Part shown: positions 13,133 through 24,560 of the stretch, one piece after another
Numbering within the stretch: the first letter of the stretch is position 1
How the letters are laid out: each line of letters starts with the position of its first letter
Assembly: GCA_030950545.1 (NCBI GenBank)
Contig: JAUZRJ010000111.1
Span: forward strand, 1 to 39,302
Length of the DNA: 39,302 nucleotides
Direction: 5' to 3'
From: Aquificota bacterium
Lineage (GTDB): Bacteria > Aquificota > Aquificia > Aquificales > Aquificaceae
Translations under genes and position numbers: made by a program
Notes under the pieces: generated by a model
Told to the model about the DNA's origin: nothing
Database searches by the model: none
What the model saw: the letters and a program-made list of their open reading frames with translations, nothing else

Positions 13133-14536
13133 ATGAAGGTCTTCCTTGTCCTCCTTCTGGTGATCTCCTGTGAGGTTAGGAGGGACTACCCCGAGATCTC
13201 CAAGATAAGCTGGGAGAGGGTCTGGGAAAGGGCTCTTGAGAAGGCTTCCGCGGAAGGCAAGCCTGTTTTCATCTACTTTTACGCGGTGTGGTGTAGCTGG
13301 TGCAGGGAGTATGAAGAGGTCCTCGAAAGAAAGAAGGTCAGGGAGCTTCTTGAGGAGAACTTCGTTCCCCTGCTTCTTGACTCGGACAGGGACAGGGCCC
13401 TTTTCCTGAAGTTCGGGGGAAGGGGAACACCCTTTACGGTGATCCTGAACAAAGGCGGTGATCCGGTCGTGGCCTTCCACGGTGCTGTCGGAGAGGAGGA
13501 TCTTCTTGAGATACTCGGTCTTGTCATAAGGGAGAAGACAGGATTCACAGCGGTAAAAGAGGGTGTTCAACTCAGGGATTTGGGCGGGAAGACCTACAGG
13601 AGGCTCCTCGAGGGCTTCCTGCGTGATCTGGAGGTCAGGTTCGACCCTGTCCTGGGTGGCTTCTCCTCACCTTCGGAAGGAGGGGCCCTCTTCAAGTGGC
13701 CGACACCTATAACCTACACCTTCTTACTGAGGAAGGGTCTTCTTGAGGAAGAGGTTCTCTTCTCAATAGACAAGGACATAGAGTTTCTCTTTGATGAGTT
13801 TGACGGCGGTTTTTTTAACTTCTACGACAGGACGAGGGCCTTTGACTTCCACTTCGAAACCTCCAAGTCCCTGAGGGTGAACGGAGAGATGATTCTGGCC
13901 CTGACGGAGGCTTTCAGGAAGACAGGTGAGGAGAGGTATTTAAGGTACGCACTCAGGACCTTCCGCTATCTCGAGAAGTTCCTCCTGCACGGAGGTTCGG
14001 GTTGCTATCTGAACGCCCAGGTCTCGGATCCCGAGTACTACAACCTCCCGCCCGAGGAGAGGAGAAGGAGGAAACCACCGCCTCCAGACACAGCGGTCAT
14101 AGTTGAGGACAACGCCAGGACGGTCGTTGCCCTCCTTAATCTTTACAGGGTAACAGGAGAGAAATCGATCCTCAGGAGGGCGGAGAGGTGTCTTGAGTAC
14201 ATGGTGGACGGTCTTCTCCTGGACAGCAAGATATACAGGTTCTACGACACGAGAACGGGAAAAAGGGGAACCCCGAACTTCGGCAGGGACGTTGCCTTCC
14301 TCTCCCTCGCACTTCTTGAATCGGGAAAGAAGGAAAAGGCCCTTGAGGTGGCGGACTTAGAAGCGGAACACGACTGGGTTTCCCTTTCGGTCCTCGCCTA
14401 CGTTCTCGCGAGATCGGGCGAAAAGAACAGGGCGGTGGAGATCTTAAGGTATGTTAGGGTAGATCCGAACTACCAGAACCCGGACGATATGGTCTTCCTC
14501 CTAATGGCTCTTGAGCTCTTGATTGAAAGGGGCTGA
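13133..14536 (+). CDS. Lipoprotein thioredoxin-fold protein fused to YyaL-like alpha-hairpin (six-hairpin glycosidase-like) domain
   Basis: Signal peptide with lipobox-like LVISC, VFIYFYAVWCSWCREYE (CxxC), then helical repeats related to DUF255/YyaL proteins. Confidence 0.8.
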   Translation: MKVFLVLLLVISCEVRRDYPEISKISWERVWERALEKASAEGKPVFIYFYAVWCSWCREYEEVLERKKVRELLEENFVPLLLDSDRDRALFLKFGGRGTPFTVILNKGGDPVVAFHGAVGEEDLLEILGLVIREKTGFTAVKEGVQLRDLGGKTYRRLLEGFLRDLEVRFDPVLGGFSSPSEGGALFKWPTPITYTFLLRKGLLEEEVLFSIDKDIEFLFDEFDGGFFNFYDRTRAFDFHFETSKSLRVNGEMILALTEAFRKTGEERYLRYALRTFRYLEKFLLHGGSGCYLNAQVSDPEYYNLPPEERRRRKPPPPDTAVIVEDNARTVVALLNLYRVTGEKSILRRAERCLEYMVDGLLLDSKIYRFYDTRTGKRGTPNFGRDVAFLSLALLESGKKEKALEVADLEAEHDWVSLSVLAYVLARSGEKNRAVEILRYVRVDPNYQNPDDMVFLLMALELLIERG

Positions 14537-14558
14537 AATTAGCTTATTATAAAAACCC

Positions 14559-16148
14559 ATGGAGAAGGTCTTCATCTACGACACAACCCTGAGAGACGGG
14601 TCTCAGGCGGAGGGGGTGAACTTCTCCATAGAGGACAAGGTCAGGATAGCGGAGAAGCTGGACGACTTCGGCATAGACTACATAGAGGGCGGGTGGCCGT
14701 ACGCAAACCCCAAGGACAACCTCTTCTTCCAGAAGATAAAGAGGATCAGGTTCAGGCACGCAAAACCTGTGGCCTTCGGGTCAACCAGGAAGCCCGGGGT
14801 GAAGGTTTCCGAGGACAAGCAGGTGGAATCCCTGATAAGGGCGGAGACCCCTGTTATAACCATATTCGGTAAGAGCTGGGACCTCCATGTGAAGGAGGCC
14901 CTCAGGACGTCCCTCGGTGAGAACCTCAGCATGGTTTACGAGACGGTAGAGTTCCTGAAGAGGTACGCGGACGAGGTGATCTTCGACGCGGAACACTTCT
15001 TCGACGGATACATCTCAAACCCCGATTACGCTATGGCGGTCCTTGAAGCAGCTGTAAAGGGAGGGGCGGACTGGATAGTTCTGTGCGACACCAACGGGGG
15101 CAGGCTTCCCCACGAGGTCAGGGAGATAACGGAAAAGGTCAGAGCCAGATTTCCTGACGCCAGGATAGGCATCCACGCCCACAACGATTCGGAAACCGCG
15201 GTCGCCAACTCGATAATGGCGGTCATAGCGGGTGCGAGGCAGGTACACGGGACGATAAACGGCATAGGGGAGAGGACAGGAAACGCTAACCTCTGCTCCA
15301 TAATACCGAATCTCCAGATAAAGCTTGGTTTTGAAGTCGTTCCCGAAGAGAACCTCAGGAGGCTGACCGAGATCGCCCATTTCGTGGCGGAGCTTTCCAA
15401 CATGCCACTTCCCAGAAACATGCCCTACGTGGGTGAGAGCGCCTTCGCCCATAAAGGGGGTGTCCACGCCTCCGCTGTCATGAAGAGAACGGAAACCTAC
15501 GAACACATAGACCCGGAGATGGTAGGGAACAGAAGGAAGATAACGGTTTCGGACCTTGCGGGCAGGAGCAACCTCCTCTACAAGCTGAGAGAGTTCGGTA
15601 TAGAGGTGGACGAGAGATCCCCGGAGCTCTTGAAACTCGTGGAGAAGATAAAGGAGCTTGAGAAGGAAGGCTACCACTTCGAGGCTGCGGAGGCTTCGCT
15701 TGAGCTCCTCTGCAAGAGGCACTTCGGCCTTGTGAAGGACTACTTTGACTTTGAGGCCTACAGGATCCTCATAGCTAAAAGGAGCATGGACGAGACACCG
15801 ATCTCCGAGGCGACGGTCAGACTATCCGTAGAGGGGGTCAGGGAGCACACCGCCGCTCTTGGGAACGGTCCTGTAAACGCTCTGGACAGAGCTCTCAGGA
15901 AGGCCCTTGAGGAGTTCTACCCTAACCTGAAGGAGATGCAACTCATAGACTACAAGGTCAGGATCATAAACGAGTCCGCAGGGACCTCCGCAAAGGTGAG
16001 GGTCCTGATAGAGTCAACGGACGGGAAGAGGAAGTGGGGAACGGTCGGTGTCTCCGAAAACGTCATAGAGGCGTCCTGGATAGCCCTCACGGACGCGATC
16101 GTCTATAAACTCATGAAGGACGAGGAGGATTCCCTGCTAAGCTCCTGA
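14559..16148 (+). CDS. cimA: (R)-citramalate synthase
   Basis: [55 protein letters not shown]; long LeuA-type C-terminal dimer domain. Confidence 0.93.
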   Translation: MEKVFIYDTTLRDGSQAEGVNFSIEDKVRIAEKLDDFGIDYIEGGWPYANPKDNLFFQKIKRIRFRHAKPVAFGSTRKPGVKVSEDKQVESLIRAETPVITIFGKSWDLHVKEALRTSLGENLSMVYETVEFLKRYADEVIFDAEHFFDGYISNPDYAMAVLEAAVKGGADWIVLCDTNGGRLPHEVREITEKVRARFPDARIGIHAHNDSETAVANSIMAVIAGARQVHGTINGIGERTGNANLCSIIPNLQIKLGFEVVPEENLRRLTEIAHFVAELSNMPLPRNMPYVGESAFAHKGGVHASAVMKRTETYEHIDPEMVGNRRKITVSDLAGRSNLLYKLREFGIEVDERSPELLKLVEKIKELEKEGYHFEAAEASLELLCKRHFGLVKDYFDFEAYRILIAKRSMDETPISEATVRLSVEGVREHTAALGNGPVNALDRALRKALEEFYPNLKEMQLIDYKVRIINESAGTSAKVRVLIESTDGKRKWGTVGVSENVIEASWIALTDAIVYKLMKDEEDSLLSS

Positions 16149-16755
16149 TCCTCTCCATCACGTCCTCCGCAACAGATCTGTAGGACCTCAGGTTATCCTT
16201 TTCCCTGTAGACCTTAGGCTTTCCTATGAACACTCTTATAAGATGGCCGGGTTTCGGGACCCTAGACCCTTTTGGCAGTACCCTGTCCGTCCCGTCTATG
16301 TAAACGGGGACAACAGGAGACCCTGTCCTGACCGCCAGAAAGCCAACACCCGACTTCGGCCTTAAGAACTCTCCCGGACCAGCCCTCGTCCCTTCGGGAA
16401 ATATACAGACGCTACAGCCCTCTTCGAGCAGTTCCCTTACCCTCTCGAGGGTTTCGAGGTCTCCTGATCCCCTCTTTACGGGTATAGCCCTCATATGCCT
16501 TAAGATGAAGCCCAGGGGCGGTTTGAACAGTTCCTCCTTGGCTACGAAGAAAAGGGGTTCCGGAAAGACCGAGTTCAGAACAGGCGGGTCCAGGTGACTC
16601 CTGTGGTTGGACGCTACTATGTATCCTCCCTTTTCGGGAACGTTCTCAAGACCGTAGACCTTTACACGCAGGAACGCCCTGAAAAGGGGTTTAGCTACGG
16701 GACAGAGGGGCTTGAGGAGGTATCTCTCCGGAAAGGTCGAGGGACATCCCATCAC
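16111..16755 (-). CDS. plsC: 1-acyl-sn-glycerol-3-phosphate acyltransferase
   Basis: [13 protein letters not shown] (HxxxxD) and [10 protein letters not shown]. Confidence 0.92.
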   Translation of the reverse strand: MMGCPSTFPERYLLKPLCPVAKPLFRAFLRVKVYGLENVPEKGGYIVASNHRSHLDPPVLNSVFPEPLFFVAKEELFKPPLGFILRHMRAIPVKRGSGDLETLERVRELLEEGCSVCIFPEGTRAGPGEFLRPKSGVGFLAVRTGSPVVPVYIDGTDRVLPKGSRVPKPGHLIRVFIGKPKVYREKDNLRSYRSVAEDVMERIRSLAGNPPRPS

Positions 16756-18680
16756 TCCCTAGACTCGACCTTCTTCCTGAGCATCGCCACGAACTCGTCA
16801 ACCGTCATCGAACCCAGACTGCCCTCCTTCTTTCCCCTTACCGATATGGTTCCCGACTCCGCCTCCTTATCGCCCACCACAACCACGTAGGGTATCTTCA
16901 TAAGCTCCGCGTCCCTTATCTTGGCTCCGAGCCTTTCCTCCCTGTCGTCTATCTCCACCCTGAAACCCGCCCTCTCGAGCTCCGAGAAGACCTTCTTCGC
17001 GTACTCAAGGTGCCTGTCCGCTATCGGGAGGACCCTGACCTGTGTGGGCGAGAGCCACAGAGGTAGCAGGCCACCGTAGTGTTCGAGGAGTACACCCGTG
17101 AACCTCTCTATGGAGCCGAGGATCGCCCTGTGGATCATGTACGGTCTGTGTTTTCTGTTGTCGGGACCTATGTACGTCATGTCAAACCGCTCGGGGAGGT
17201 TGAAGTCAAACTGTATTGTGGAACACTGCCACAGCCTCCCCAGGGCGTCCTTTATCTTCACGTCTATCTTCGGCCCGTAGAAGGCTCCTCCGCCCTCGTC
17301 CACCTCGTAGCTGTAGCCCAGGTCCTCTATAGCCTTCCTCAGAGCGTTCTGGGACCTCTCCCACTGGTCATCGGTTCCTATGGCGTACTCAGGTCTGGTG
17401 GAGAGATATATCCTGAAGTCATCAAAGCCGAAGTCCTTGAGCATGGAAAGGGCGAGGTCCAGAGTGTCCTTTATGACCTCATCCACCTGGTCGGGTGTAC
17501 ATATTATGTGGGCGTCGTCCTGGGTAAATCCCCTTACCCTCATCAGGCCGTGAAGCACACCCGACATCTCGTACCTGTACACGGTTCCCAGCTCCGCTAT
17601 CTTGAAAGGAAGGTCCCTGTAGCTTCTTACCTTGCTCTTGTAGATCGCTATGTGGAAGGGACAGTTCATCGGCTTTACGAAGTAACCCTCCCCTTCCATC
17701 TCCATCTCGGGGAACATGTTCTCCCTGTAATACTCCAGATGCCCGCTTCTCTCCCAGAGCTTTGACCTGCCTACGTGCGGTGTGTAAACCAGCTGGTAGC
17801 CCCTCTTTATGTGTTCCTCCTTCCAGTAGTCCTCCAGTATCCTCCTGTAGGTAGCTCCCCTGGGAAGCCATATGACGAGACCGGGACCGACGTCGTCGTC
17901 TATGAGGAAGAACTCCAGATCCTTCCCGAGCTTCCTGTGGTCCCTTTTCTTAGCCTCCTCGTAAAATCTCAGCCTCTCCCGAAGCTCCTCCTCCCTCCAG
18001 AAGGCTATACCGTATATCCTCGTGAGCTGGGGCTGATCGGACCTCCCCAGCCAGTAAGCTCCCGATACGGACGTTAGCTTGAAGGCCCCGGCTCTTCCCG
18101 TTGAAGGCAGGTGAGGACCCTTACAGAGGTCCACAAAGTCCCCCTGCTGGTAGACGGATATCACCTCGTCGGGCGGTATCCTGTTTATGATGTCTATCTT
18201 GTAGCGCTCCTTGAGACCCTCGAAGAGCCTGATGGCCTCCTCCCTGCTCAGCTCCTTCCTCAGTATGGGGTAGTCCCTTCTGATTATCTCCCTCATCTTC
18301 TCCTCTATCCTGGGAAGGTCCTCCTCGGTGATCCTCTGACCCTCAACCTCAACGTCGTAGTAAAAACCTTCCTCGGTCGTGGGTCCGACCCCTAAGTGGA
18401 CCTTTTCGGTCCCGTATAACTCCTTGAGTGCCTGGGCCATTATGTGGGCAAGGGAGTGCCTCATTATCTCAAGGCTCTCCGGGTCTCCCTCGAAGACGGG
18501 TTTCAGCTCACCTCCTTCCCTTAAAGGTGTCTGTAAGTCCAGGATCTCACCGCCCATCCTGACTCCTATGGCACCCTCCACACCAGCCCTTTTAAGGACT
18601 TCCCCCACAGGAGTTCCCCTGTCGACCTCCACCGCCTTCCCATCTATGAAAACCCTGATCTTCTCTCCCATGGCCCTCAT
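16752..18680 (-). CDS. thrS: Threonyl-tRNA synthetase
   Basis: TGS domain, PMNCPFHIAIYKS, RGFTQDDAHIIC, FYGPKIDVKIKDALGR, HRAILGSIERF; ATG at 18671 is an alternative start. Confidence 0.97.
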   Translation of the reverse strand: MRAMGEKIRVFIDGKAVEVDRGTPVGEVLKRAGVEGAIGVRMGGEILDLQTPLREGGELKPVFEGDPESLEIMRHSLAHIMAQALKELYGTEKVHLGVGPTTEEGFYYDVEVEGQRITEEDLPRIEEKMREIIRRDYPILRKELSREEAIRLFEGLKERYKIDIINRIPPDEVISVYQQGDFVDLCKGPHLPSTGRAGAFKLTSVSGAYWLGRSDQPQLTRIYGIAFWREEELRERLRFYEEAKKRDHRKLGKDLEFFLIDDDVGPGLVIWLPRGATYRRILEDYWKEEHIKRGYQLVYTPHVGRSKLWERSGHLEYYRENMFPEMEMEGEGYFVKPMNCPFHIAIYKSKVRSYRDLPFKIAELGTVYRYEMSGVLHGLMRVRGFTQDDAHIICTPDQVDEVIKDTLDLALSMLKDFGFDDFRIYLSTRPEYAIGTDDQWERSQNALRKAIEDLGYSYEVDEGGGAFYGPKIDVKIKDALGRLWQCSTIQFDFNLPERFDMTYIGPDNRKHRPYMIHRAILGSIERFTGVLLEHYGGLLPLWLSPTQVRVLPIADRHLEYAKKVFSELERAGFRVEIDDREERLGAKIRDAELMKIPYVVVVGDKEAESGTISVRGKKEGSLGSMTVDEFVAMLRKKVESRE

Positions 18681-18733
18681 ATTTTACTAATTTATCGCCC
18701 GTCCGATAATTTATAGTAGGAGGGGGCCTTAAG

Positions 18734-19645
18734 ATGGTGAAAGTTCTTGTTCTCCTCATACTGATACAGGGCCTTGCCCTTTCCCAGACGGTCATAAGGG
18801 CTCATGAGGGCGCGGTAAGAGCCATAGACATCGAGGGCAGTCTCCTCGTGACCGCAGGAGATGACGGTTTCATAAGGGTCTGGAACATAAAAAACATGAA
18901 GCAGATCCTGAAGATAAAGAGCCACAGGGGAAAGGTCCTCTCCGTCGCTATAAACAGGAGGGGTTTTATAGTCTCCTCGGGGGACGACGGGATAATAAGG
19001 GTTTGGAGGCTTCCCCAGGGGAAGCTGTTCAAGATACTGAGGGGCCATGAGGAGTTCGTCAGAACCCTCACCTTCTCCAAGTACGGGAGACTGATGGCAT
19101 CCGCTGACGACCTCTGGGAGATAATAGTCTGGGACGCGCTGAGCTGGAAGAAGATAAGAAAGCTCACAGGCCACACGGGCTGGATATACGCCCTCGCCTT
19201 CTCACCGAAGGGGAACCTGCTCGCCTCCGCCTCAAAGGACAACACGGTGAGGGTCTGGGATCTGGACAGGGGAACGGTGAAGGTGCTTGAGGGTCATAAG
19301 GATTACGTTTACGCGGTCGCCTTCTCACCCAAAGGTAGCCTGCTCGTCTCCGCAGGGAACGACCAGAGGATAATAGTCTGGAGGGTAAGGGACGGGAAGC
19401 TTCTTTACAGCTTCAGAGCACACGACGGGAGCATTTACGCCCTTGACTACTCGCCCGACGGGACTTTCGTTGCGAGCGGTGGGTACGACAGGAAGGTGAA
19501 GATCTGGAGCACCTCCGACTGGAGGCCCGTCGGGGTTTTCACAGGCCACAGGGGTCTCATAACAGCCCTCAGGTTTTCCGACGACGGGTCCGTTCTGGTC
19601 TCGGGGGATACTGAAGGCTACATAAGGATCTGGAAGCTCAGGTAA
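18734..19645 (+). CDS. Exported WD40-repeat seven-bladed beta-propeller protein
   Basis: Signal-peptide-like N-terminus; seven GH...(V/I)W units ending IRVWNI, IRVWRL, IIVWDA, VRVWDL, IIVWRV, VKIWST, IRIWKL. Confidence 0.93.
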   Translation: MVKVLVLLILIQGLALSQTVIRAHEGAVRAIDIEGSLLVTAGDDGFIRVWNIKNMKQILKIKSHRGKVLSVAINRRGFIVSSGDDGIIRVWRLPQGKLFKILRGHEEFVRTLTFSKYGRLMASADDLWEIIVWDALSWKKIRKLTGHTGWIYALAFSPKGNLLASASKDNTVRVWDLDRGTVKVLEGHKDYVYAVAFSPKGSLLVSAGNDQRIIVWRVRDGKLLYSFRAHDGSIYALDYSPDGTFVASGGYDRKVKIWSTSDWRPVGVFTGHRGLITALRFSDDGSVLVSGDTEGYIRIWKLR

Positions 19646-19656
19646 AATAGTCCCCC

Positions 19657-20103
19657 GTGAGGGCTGTTGTCCAGAGGGTCAAAAGGTCCTGGGTGAAGGT
19701 GGACGGGAAGACCGTGGGTGAGATAGGAAGGGGTCTAAATATACTCCTCGGGGTCGGGAAGGGAGACACCGAAGAGGACGCCAGAAAGCTGGCGAAGAAG
19801 ATAGCCAACCTGAGGATCTTCGAAGACGAGGGGGGTAAGTTTCAGCACTCCCTCCTCGACATAAAGGGAGAAGCCCTCATCGTCTCCCAGTTTACCCTTT
19901 ACGCCAACGTCAGGAAGGGAAGGAGACCGAGCTTCGAGGAGGCGGAGGAACCCGGGAGGGCGGAACACCTTTACAACAGGTTTGTTGAGGAGATGAAAGC
20001 CCTGGGTGTGGGTGTCCGGACGGGCGTCTTCGGTGCTATGATGGAGGTGTACATAGAGAACTGGGGTCCGGTTACCATAGTTCTGGACTCCTCGGAGCTG
20101 TGA
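19657..20103 (+). CDS. dtd: D-aminoacyl-tRNA deacylase
   Basis: MRAVVQRVKRSWVKVDG, VSQFTLYANVRKGRRPSF, VRTGVFGAMMEV; GTG start. Confidence 0.96.
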   Translation: MRAVVQRVKRSWVKVDGKTVGEIGRGLNILLGVGKGDTEEDARKLAKKIANLRIFEDEGGKFQHSLLDIKGEALIVSQFTLYANVRKGRRPSFEEAEEPGRAEHLYNRFVEEMKALGVGVRTGVFGAMMEVYIENWGPVTIVLDSSEL

Positions 20104-20121
20104 TGTAGATTTTAAGGTGGT

Positions 20122-20535
20122 ATGGAAGAGAAGAACAGAACCATTATGGAGTGTGTGGGTCCGTGTCTTCAGAAGATAAAGGAACACTCGGAGCTTAAGG
20201 AGATCTTCAGAAAGCTCTCGGAGGGAAAGGAGGAGTTCATAGAGGAGATCCTGAAGGAGAAGGTCGAGGACTACCAGAGTAAGATGGTTTCCTATCTTTC
20301 CGAACTGGTTGAGGAGATAAAGACGAAAAGGGAGATGGCGGAGAGCCTGAAAGGTCCCCAGAGGGAGGAGGTTCTCAAAGACCTGGACGACCTTGAGAAG
20401 GAGCTGTTCTGCTGTCTTGCGGAGGTCTTTGAGACGTATCACTTCTTCAGGACCCTTGAGGACCTCTCAGACCAGCATGTGGAACAGGCTCTGAACATAC
20501 CTGTGAGGCTCATCTACAGGCTGATACTGGCTTAG
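20122..20535 (+). CDS. Hypothetical helical protein, 137 aa
   Basis: Intact ORF between dtd and guaB; charged helical composition; CVGPC and FCC cysteines. Confidence 0.75.
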   Translation: MEEKNRTIMECVGPCLQKIKEHSELKEIFRKLSEGKEEFIEEILKEKVEDYQSKMVSYLSELVEEIKTKREMAESLKGPQREEVLKDLDDLEKELFCCLAEVFETYHFFRTLEDLSDQHVEQALNIPVRLIYRLILA

Positions 20536-22026
<1,491 letters not shown>

Positions 22027-22027
22027 G

Positions 22028-22519
22028 ATGGCATTCAGGGAGACGGACCTTCCGGGAGTCGGGAAGAGGTACACCCTCGAGCTGGAGGAGGGGGGTGAGC
22101 TGACACTTATAATCCACAACACGGGCAGGAGGGAGATCTACATAATAGAAGAAGAGGAGGAAGAGCCCACCTGCGTGATATCGCTCACGGAAGACGAGGC
22201 AAAGGAGCTCGGCTTCCTGCTTGCGGGAACAACCTACCAGCCCGTGGCTCCCGAGAAGATGGAGGTGATCCTGAAGGAGATGGTCATGGAGTGGGTGAAG
22301 GTTCAGGAGGGGGCGAACATATCGGGGAAGACCATAGCGGAATCCCAGATAAGGAAGAGGACGGGTGCCTCCATAGTCGCAATAATAAGGGGTGAGGACA
22401 TGATAGTGAGCCCTGACCCTTATAAAACCACCGTTCAGCCCGGGGATGTACTCGTTGTGGTGGGTACGAGACAGCACATAAAGAACTTTCTGGATTACTG
22501 CGGTAGGTGTTCCACCTGA
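22028..22519 (+). CDS. Cation/proton antiporter regulatory subunit with RCK_C (TrkA_C) domain, KhtT-like
   Basis: TrkA_C-like C-terminus (SGKTIAESQIRKRTGASIVAIIRGEDMIVSPDPYKTTVQPGDVLVVVGTRQHI); precedes an antiporter gene. Confidence 0.85.
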   Translation: MAFRETDLPGVGKRYTLELEEGGELTLIIHNTGRREIYIIEEEEEEPTCVISLTEDEAKELGFLLAGTTYQPVAPEKMEVILKEMVMEWVKVQEGANISGKTIAESQIRKRTGASIVAIIRGEDMIVSPDPYKTTVQPGDVLVVVGTRQHIKNFLDYCGRCST

Positions 22520-22523
22520 AGGT

Positions 22524-23729
22524 ATGGAGAGCTCCCACCTGATCGTTCAGATAACCCTCCTGTTCATACTCATGTTTGCCATCTCAAGGTTCCTGAAAAG
22601 GTTCGGCGTTCCCTCGATAATCTCCTTCCTGCTCGTAGGCTTCCTGGCCAAGGGATGGATCACCCACGAGAGCGGTGGCCTTCTGGAGATATTCAAGGAG
22701 GCGGGGATAATACTTCTGTTCTTCTTCCTCGGTCTTGAGTACTCCTTCGAAAGGCTGAAGGGTATGGTAAACATATGGAAGCCCGGTGTGATAGACCTGG
22801 CCTTTAACCTTATCCCCGTGTTCCTGATAGCCCTCGCCTTCGGCTTTGATCCCGTAACCGCCCTTATAATAGCTGGTGTTTTCTACCCTTCGAGCACCTC
22901 AATAGTGGCAAAGCTACTGATGGACTTCAGGAGACTCGCATCACCAGAGGCGGAACTGCTCATAGGTATCCTGATCTTTGAGGACCTCGTCTCGATAATC
23001 CTTATATCCGTCCTCACACCGATGGTGGAGGCGGGAGGTCTTGACATCATTCAGCTCCCCCTGAGCGCCCTTAAGATGGCTGTCGTCCTGTTTGCCTTCT
23101 ACATGCTTCACAGATTCGGGATACCGAGGATCCGGAGCTGGCTCGACAGGTCCTCGGAGGACGAGACCTTCGTGTTCTTCATGCTCGGGCTCCTTCTCCT
23201 CGTAGGGATCTCCTTTAAAGAGCTGGGTCTTTCAGAAGCTCTCGGTGCTTTCCTGCTCGGAGTCCTGGTGCCCGAGACGAGGGTCATGGAGAACATAGAA
23301 AGACACCTCTCCGCCTTCAAGGAGCTGTCAATAGGTGTTTTCTTCTTCTTCTTTGCCTACGAAAGCGATCTGAGCGTTCCCAGGGATCTGGGTCTCCTCA
23401 TGCTCCTCGCCCTCTTGGGCGTTGTCCTGAAGGTGGTGTCCACCTACCTAGGTGCCTGGGCCTTCGGACTCAGAAAAAAGGCAAGGCTCAGGGCTTCCCT
23501 TTCCTTCGTAGCGAGGGGTGAGTTCTCGGTGGTTATAGCGTCCCTTGAACCTTCGGTGAAGATCCTCTCTATACCCTTCATCTTCTTCACCGCGGTGGTC
23601 GGGAGCCTCCTGTTCGCTGTGGCTCCAAAGGTGGCGGACCTCATCTACCCTCCAAAGAGGAAAGGAAGATCAAGGTTCTCTCAAGCTCAGATCGTCTTTC
23701 CTCAGGGTCGTCCTCGGGGGAGACCCTGA
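22524..23729 (+). CDS. Kef/CPA2-type cation:proton antiporter, KhtU-like
   Basis: Multi-TM; FGVPSIISFLLVGFL, LGLEYSFERLKG, SSTSIVAKLLMD, LGLSEALGAFLLGVLV. Confidence 0.9.
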   Translation: MESSHLIVQITLLFILMFAISRFLKRFGVPSIISFLLVGFLAKGWITHESGGLLEIFKEAGIILLFFFLGLEYSFERLKGMVNIWKPGVIDLAFNLIPVFLIALAFGFDPVTALIIAGVFYPSSTSIVAKLLMDFRRLASPEAELLIGILIFEDLVSIILISVLTPMVEAGGLDIIQLPLSALKMAVVLFAFYMLHRFGIPRIRSWLDRSSEDETFVFFMLGLLLLVGISFKELGLSEALGAFLLGVLVPETRVMENIERHLSAFKELSIGVFFFFFAYESDLSVPRDLGLLMLLALLGVVLKVVSTYLGAWAFGLRKKARLRASLSFVARGEFSVVIASLEPSVKILSIPFIFFTAVVGSLLFAVAPKVADLIYPPKRKGRSRFSQAQIVFPQGRPRGRP

Positions 23730-24273
23730 TCTCATCACCCACTATGACCTCACCCTCGGTAAAGGGGTAGGGTATCAGGAACCTGTCCCAAGATCTCAGC
23801 TCCAGGAAACTTCTGAACCTCACAACCGCGGGAACTATCGGTGCTCCCGTTTTCTGGGCCAGGAATATCACACCTTTCTTAACTTTAAAGGGAGGTCCCT
23901 TCGGACCGTCCACCGTTATGGCTACGTTCTTCCCCTTCCTCAGAACGTCCATAAGCTTCAGTATCCCGGTCCTCCCCCCCTTTTCAGCCCTCCCTTCCTC
24001 CGTTGAACCCCTCACAACCTCAAAGCCGAGCCCTTTCAGTATCCTCGTCGCTATCTCACCGTCCGCAAATCTGCTTGCCATGGTGTATATGCCCCTGTCC
24101 ATGCCGAAGAGGGCGAGTCCGAGGGCGTGTCCGTGCCAGAGGGCGTAGATCTTACCCCTGTCTCTGGTGAAGTCGTAGCGTTTTCTCCACCTTATGGACC
24201 TCCCCAGGATCCTGACCAGAGGCACAAGGGCGGGCGTGAGGGTGAGAACGAGGCGGAACTTCAAACCTGTCAT
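23641..24273 (-). CDS. Lysophospholipid acyltransferase-like protein (DUF374)
   Basis: IYALWHGHALGLA, VRGSTEEGRAEKGGRTGILKLMD, ITVDGPKGPPFKVKKGVIFLAQKTGAPIVP. Confidence 0.87.
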   Translation of the reverse strand: MTGLKFRLVLTLTPALVPLVRILGRSIRWRKRYDFTRDRGKIYALWHGHALGLALFGMDRGIYTMASRFADGEIATRILKGLGFEVVRGSTEEGRAEKGGRTGILKLMDVLRKGKNVAITVDGPKGPPFKVKKGVIFLAQKTGAPIVPAVVRFRSFLELRSWDRFLIPYPFTEGEVIVGDEIRVSPEDDPEERRSELERTLIFLSSLEGR

Positions 24274-24311
24274 CTATAGTATTATTTAACTAAACCTTTG
24301 TGAGGTGGGTT

Positions 24312-24560
24312 ATGGAGGAGCAGAGGTATGTAGCGGTTCCCTTTGCGCTGGTTGGTTTCTTTGTCACCGATAGGGACGTTGAAGAGAGCATAAGGACCGA
24401 CGACACCCCAGAGGAGCTGGAGAAGCTCCAGGACCTTCTGGCCAGATTCCTCTTCAGGGAAGGGGTCCGGGTAGCCCTTTACCCTTCGGTTGTTCCTCCC
24501 GAACAGGCCCAGGAGGCAGCGGAGGAGCTTGAAAAGATCGTATTCGGAGAGGAGGAATGA
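24312..24560 (+). CDS. Hypothetical protein, 82 aa (GTG at 24300 gives a slightly longer form)
   Basis: Short ORF in apparent operon with dapB (4-nt ATGA overlap). Confidence 0.6.
   Translation: MEEQRYVAVPFALVGFFVTDRDVEESIRTDDTPEELEKLQDLLARFLFREGVRVALYPSVVPPEQAQEAAEELEKIVFGEEE

Noticed and set aside
15015-15722. 235-aa minus-strand ORF
   Set aside because: Antisense to cimA, no domain signature
17079-17765. 228-aa plus-strand ORF
   Set aside because: Antisense to thrS, no domain signature
19735-20442. 235-aa minus-strand ORF spanning dtd and the hypothetical
   Set aside because: Leu-rich shadow ORF opposite two genes with stronger coding evidence
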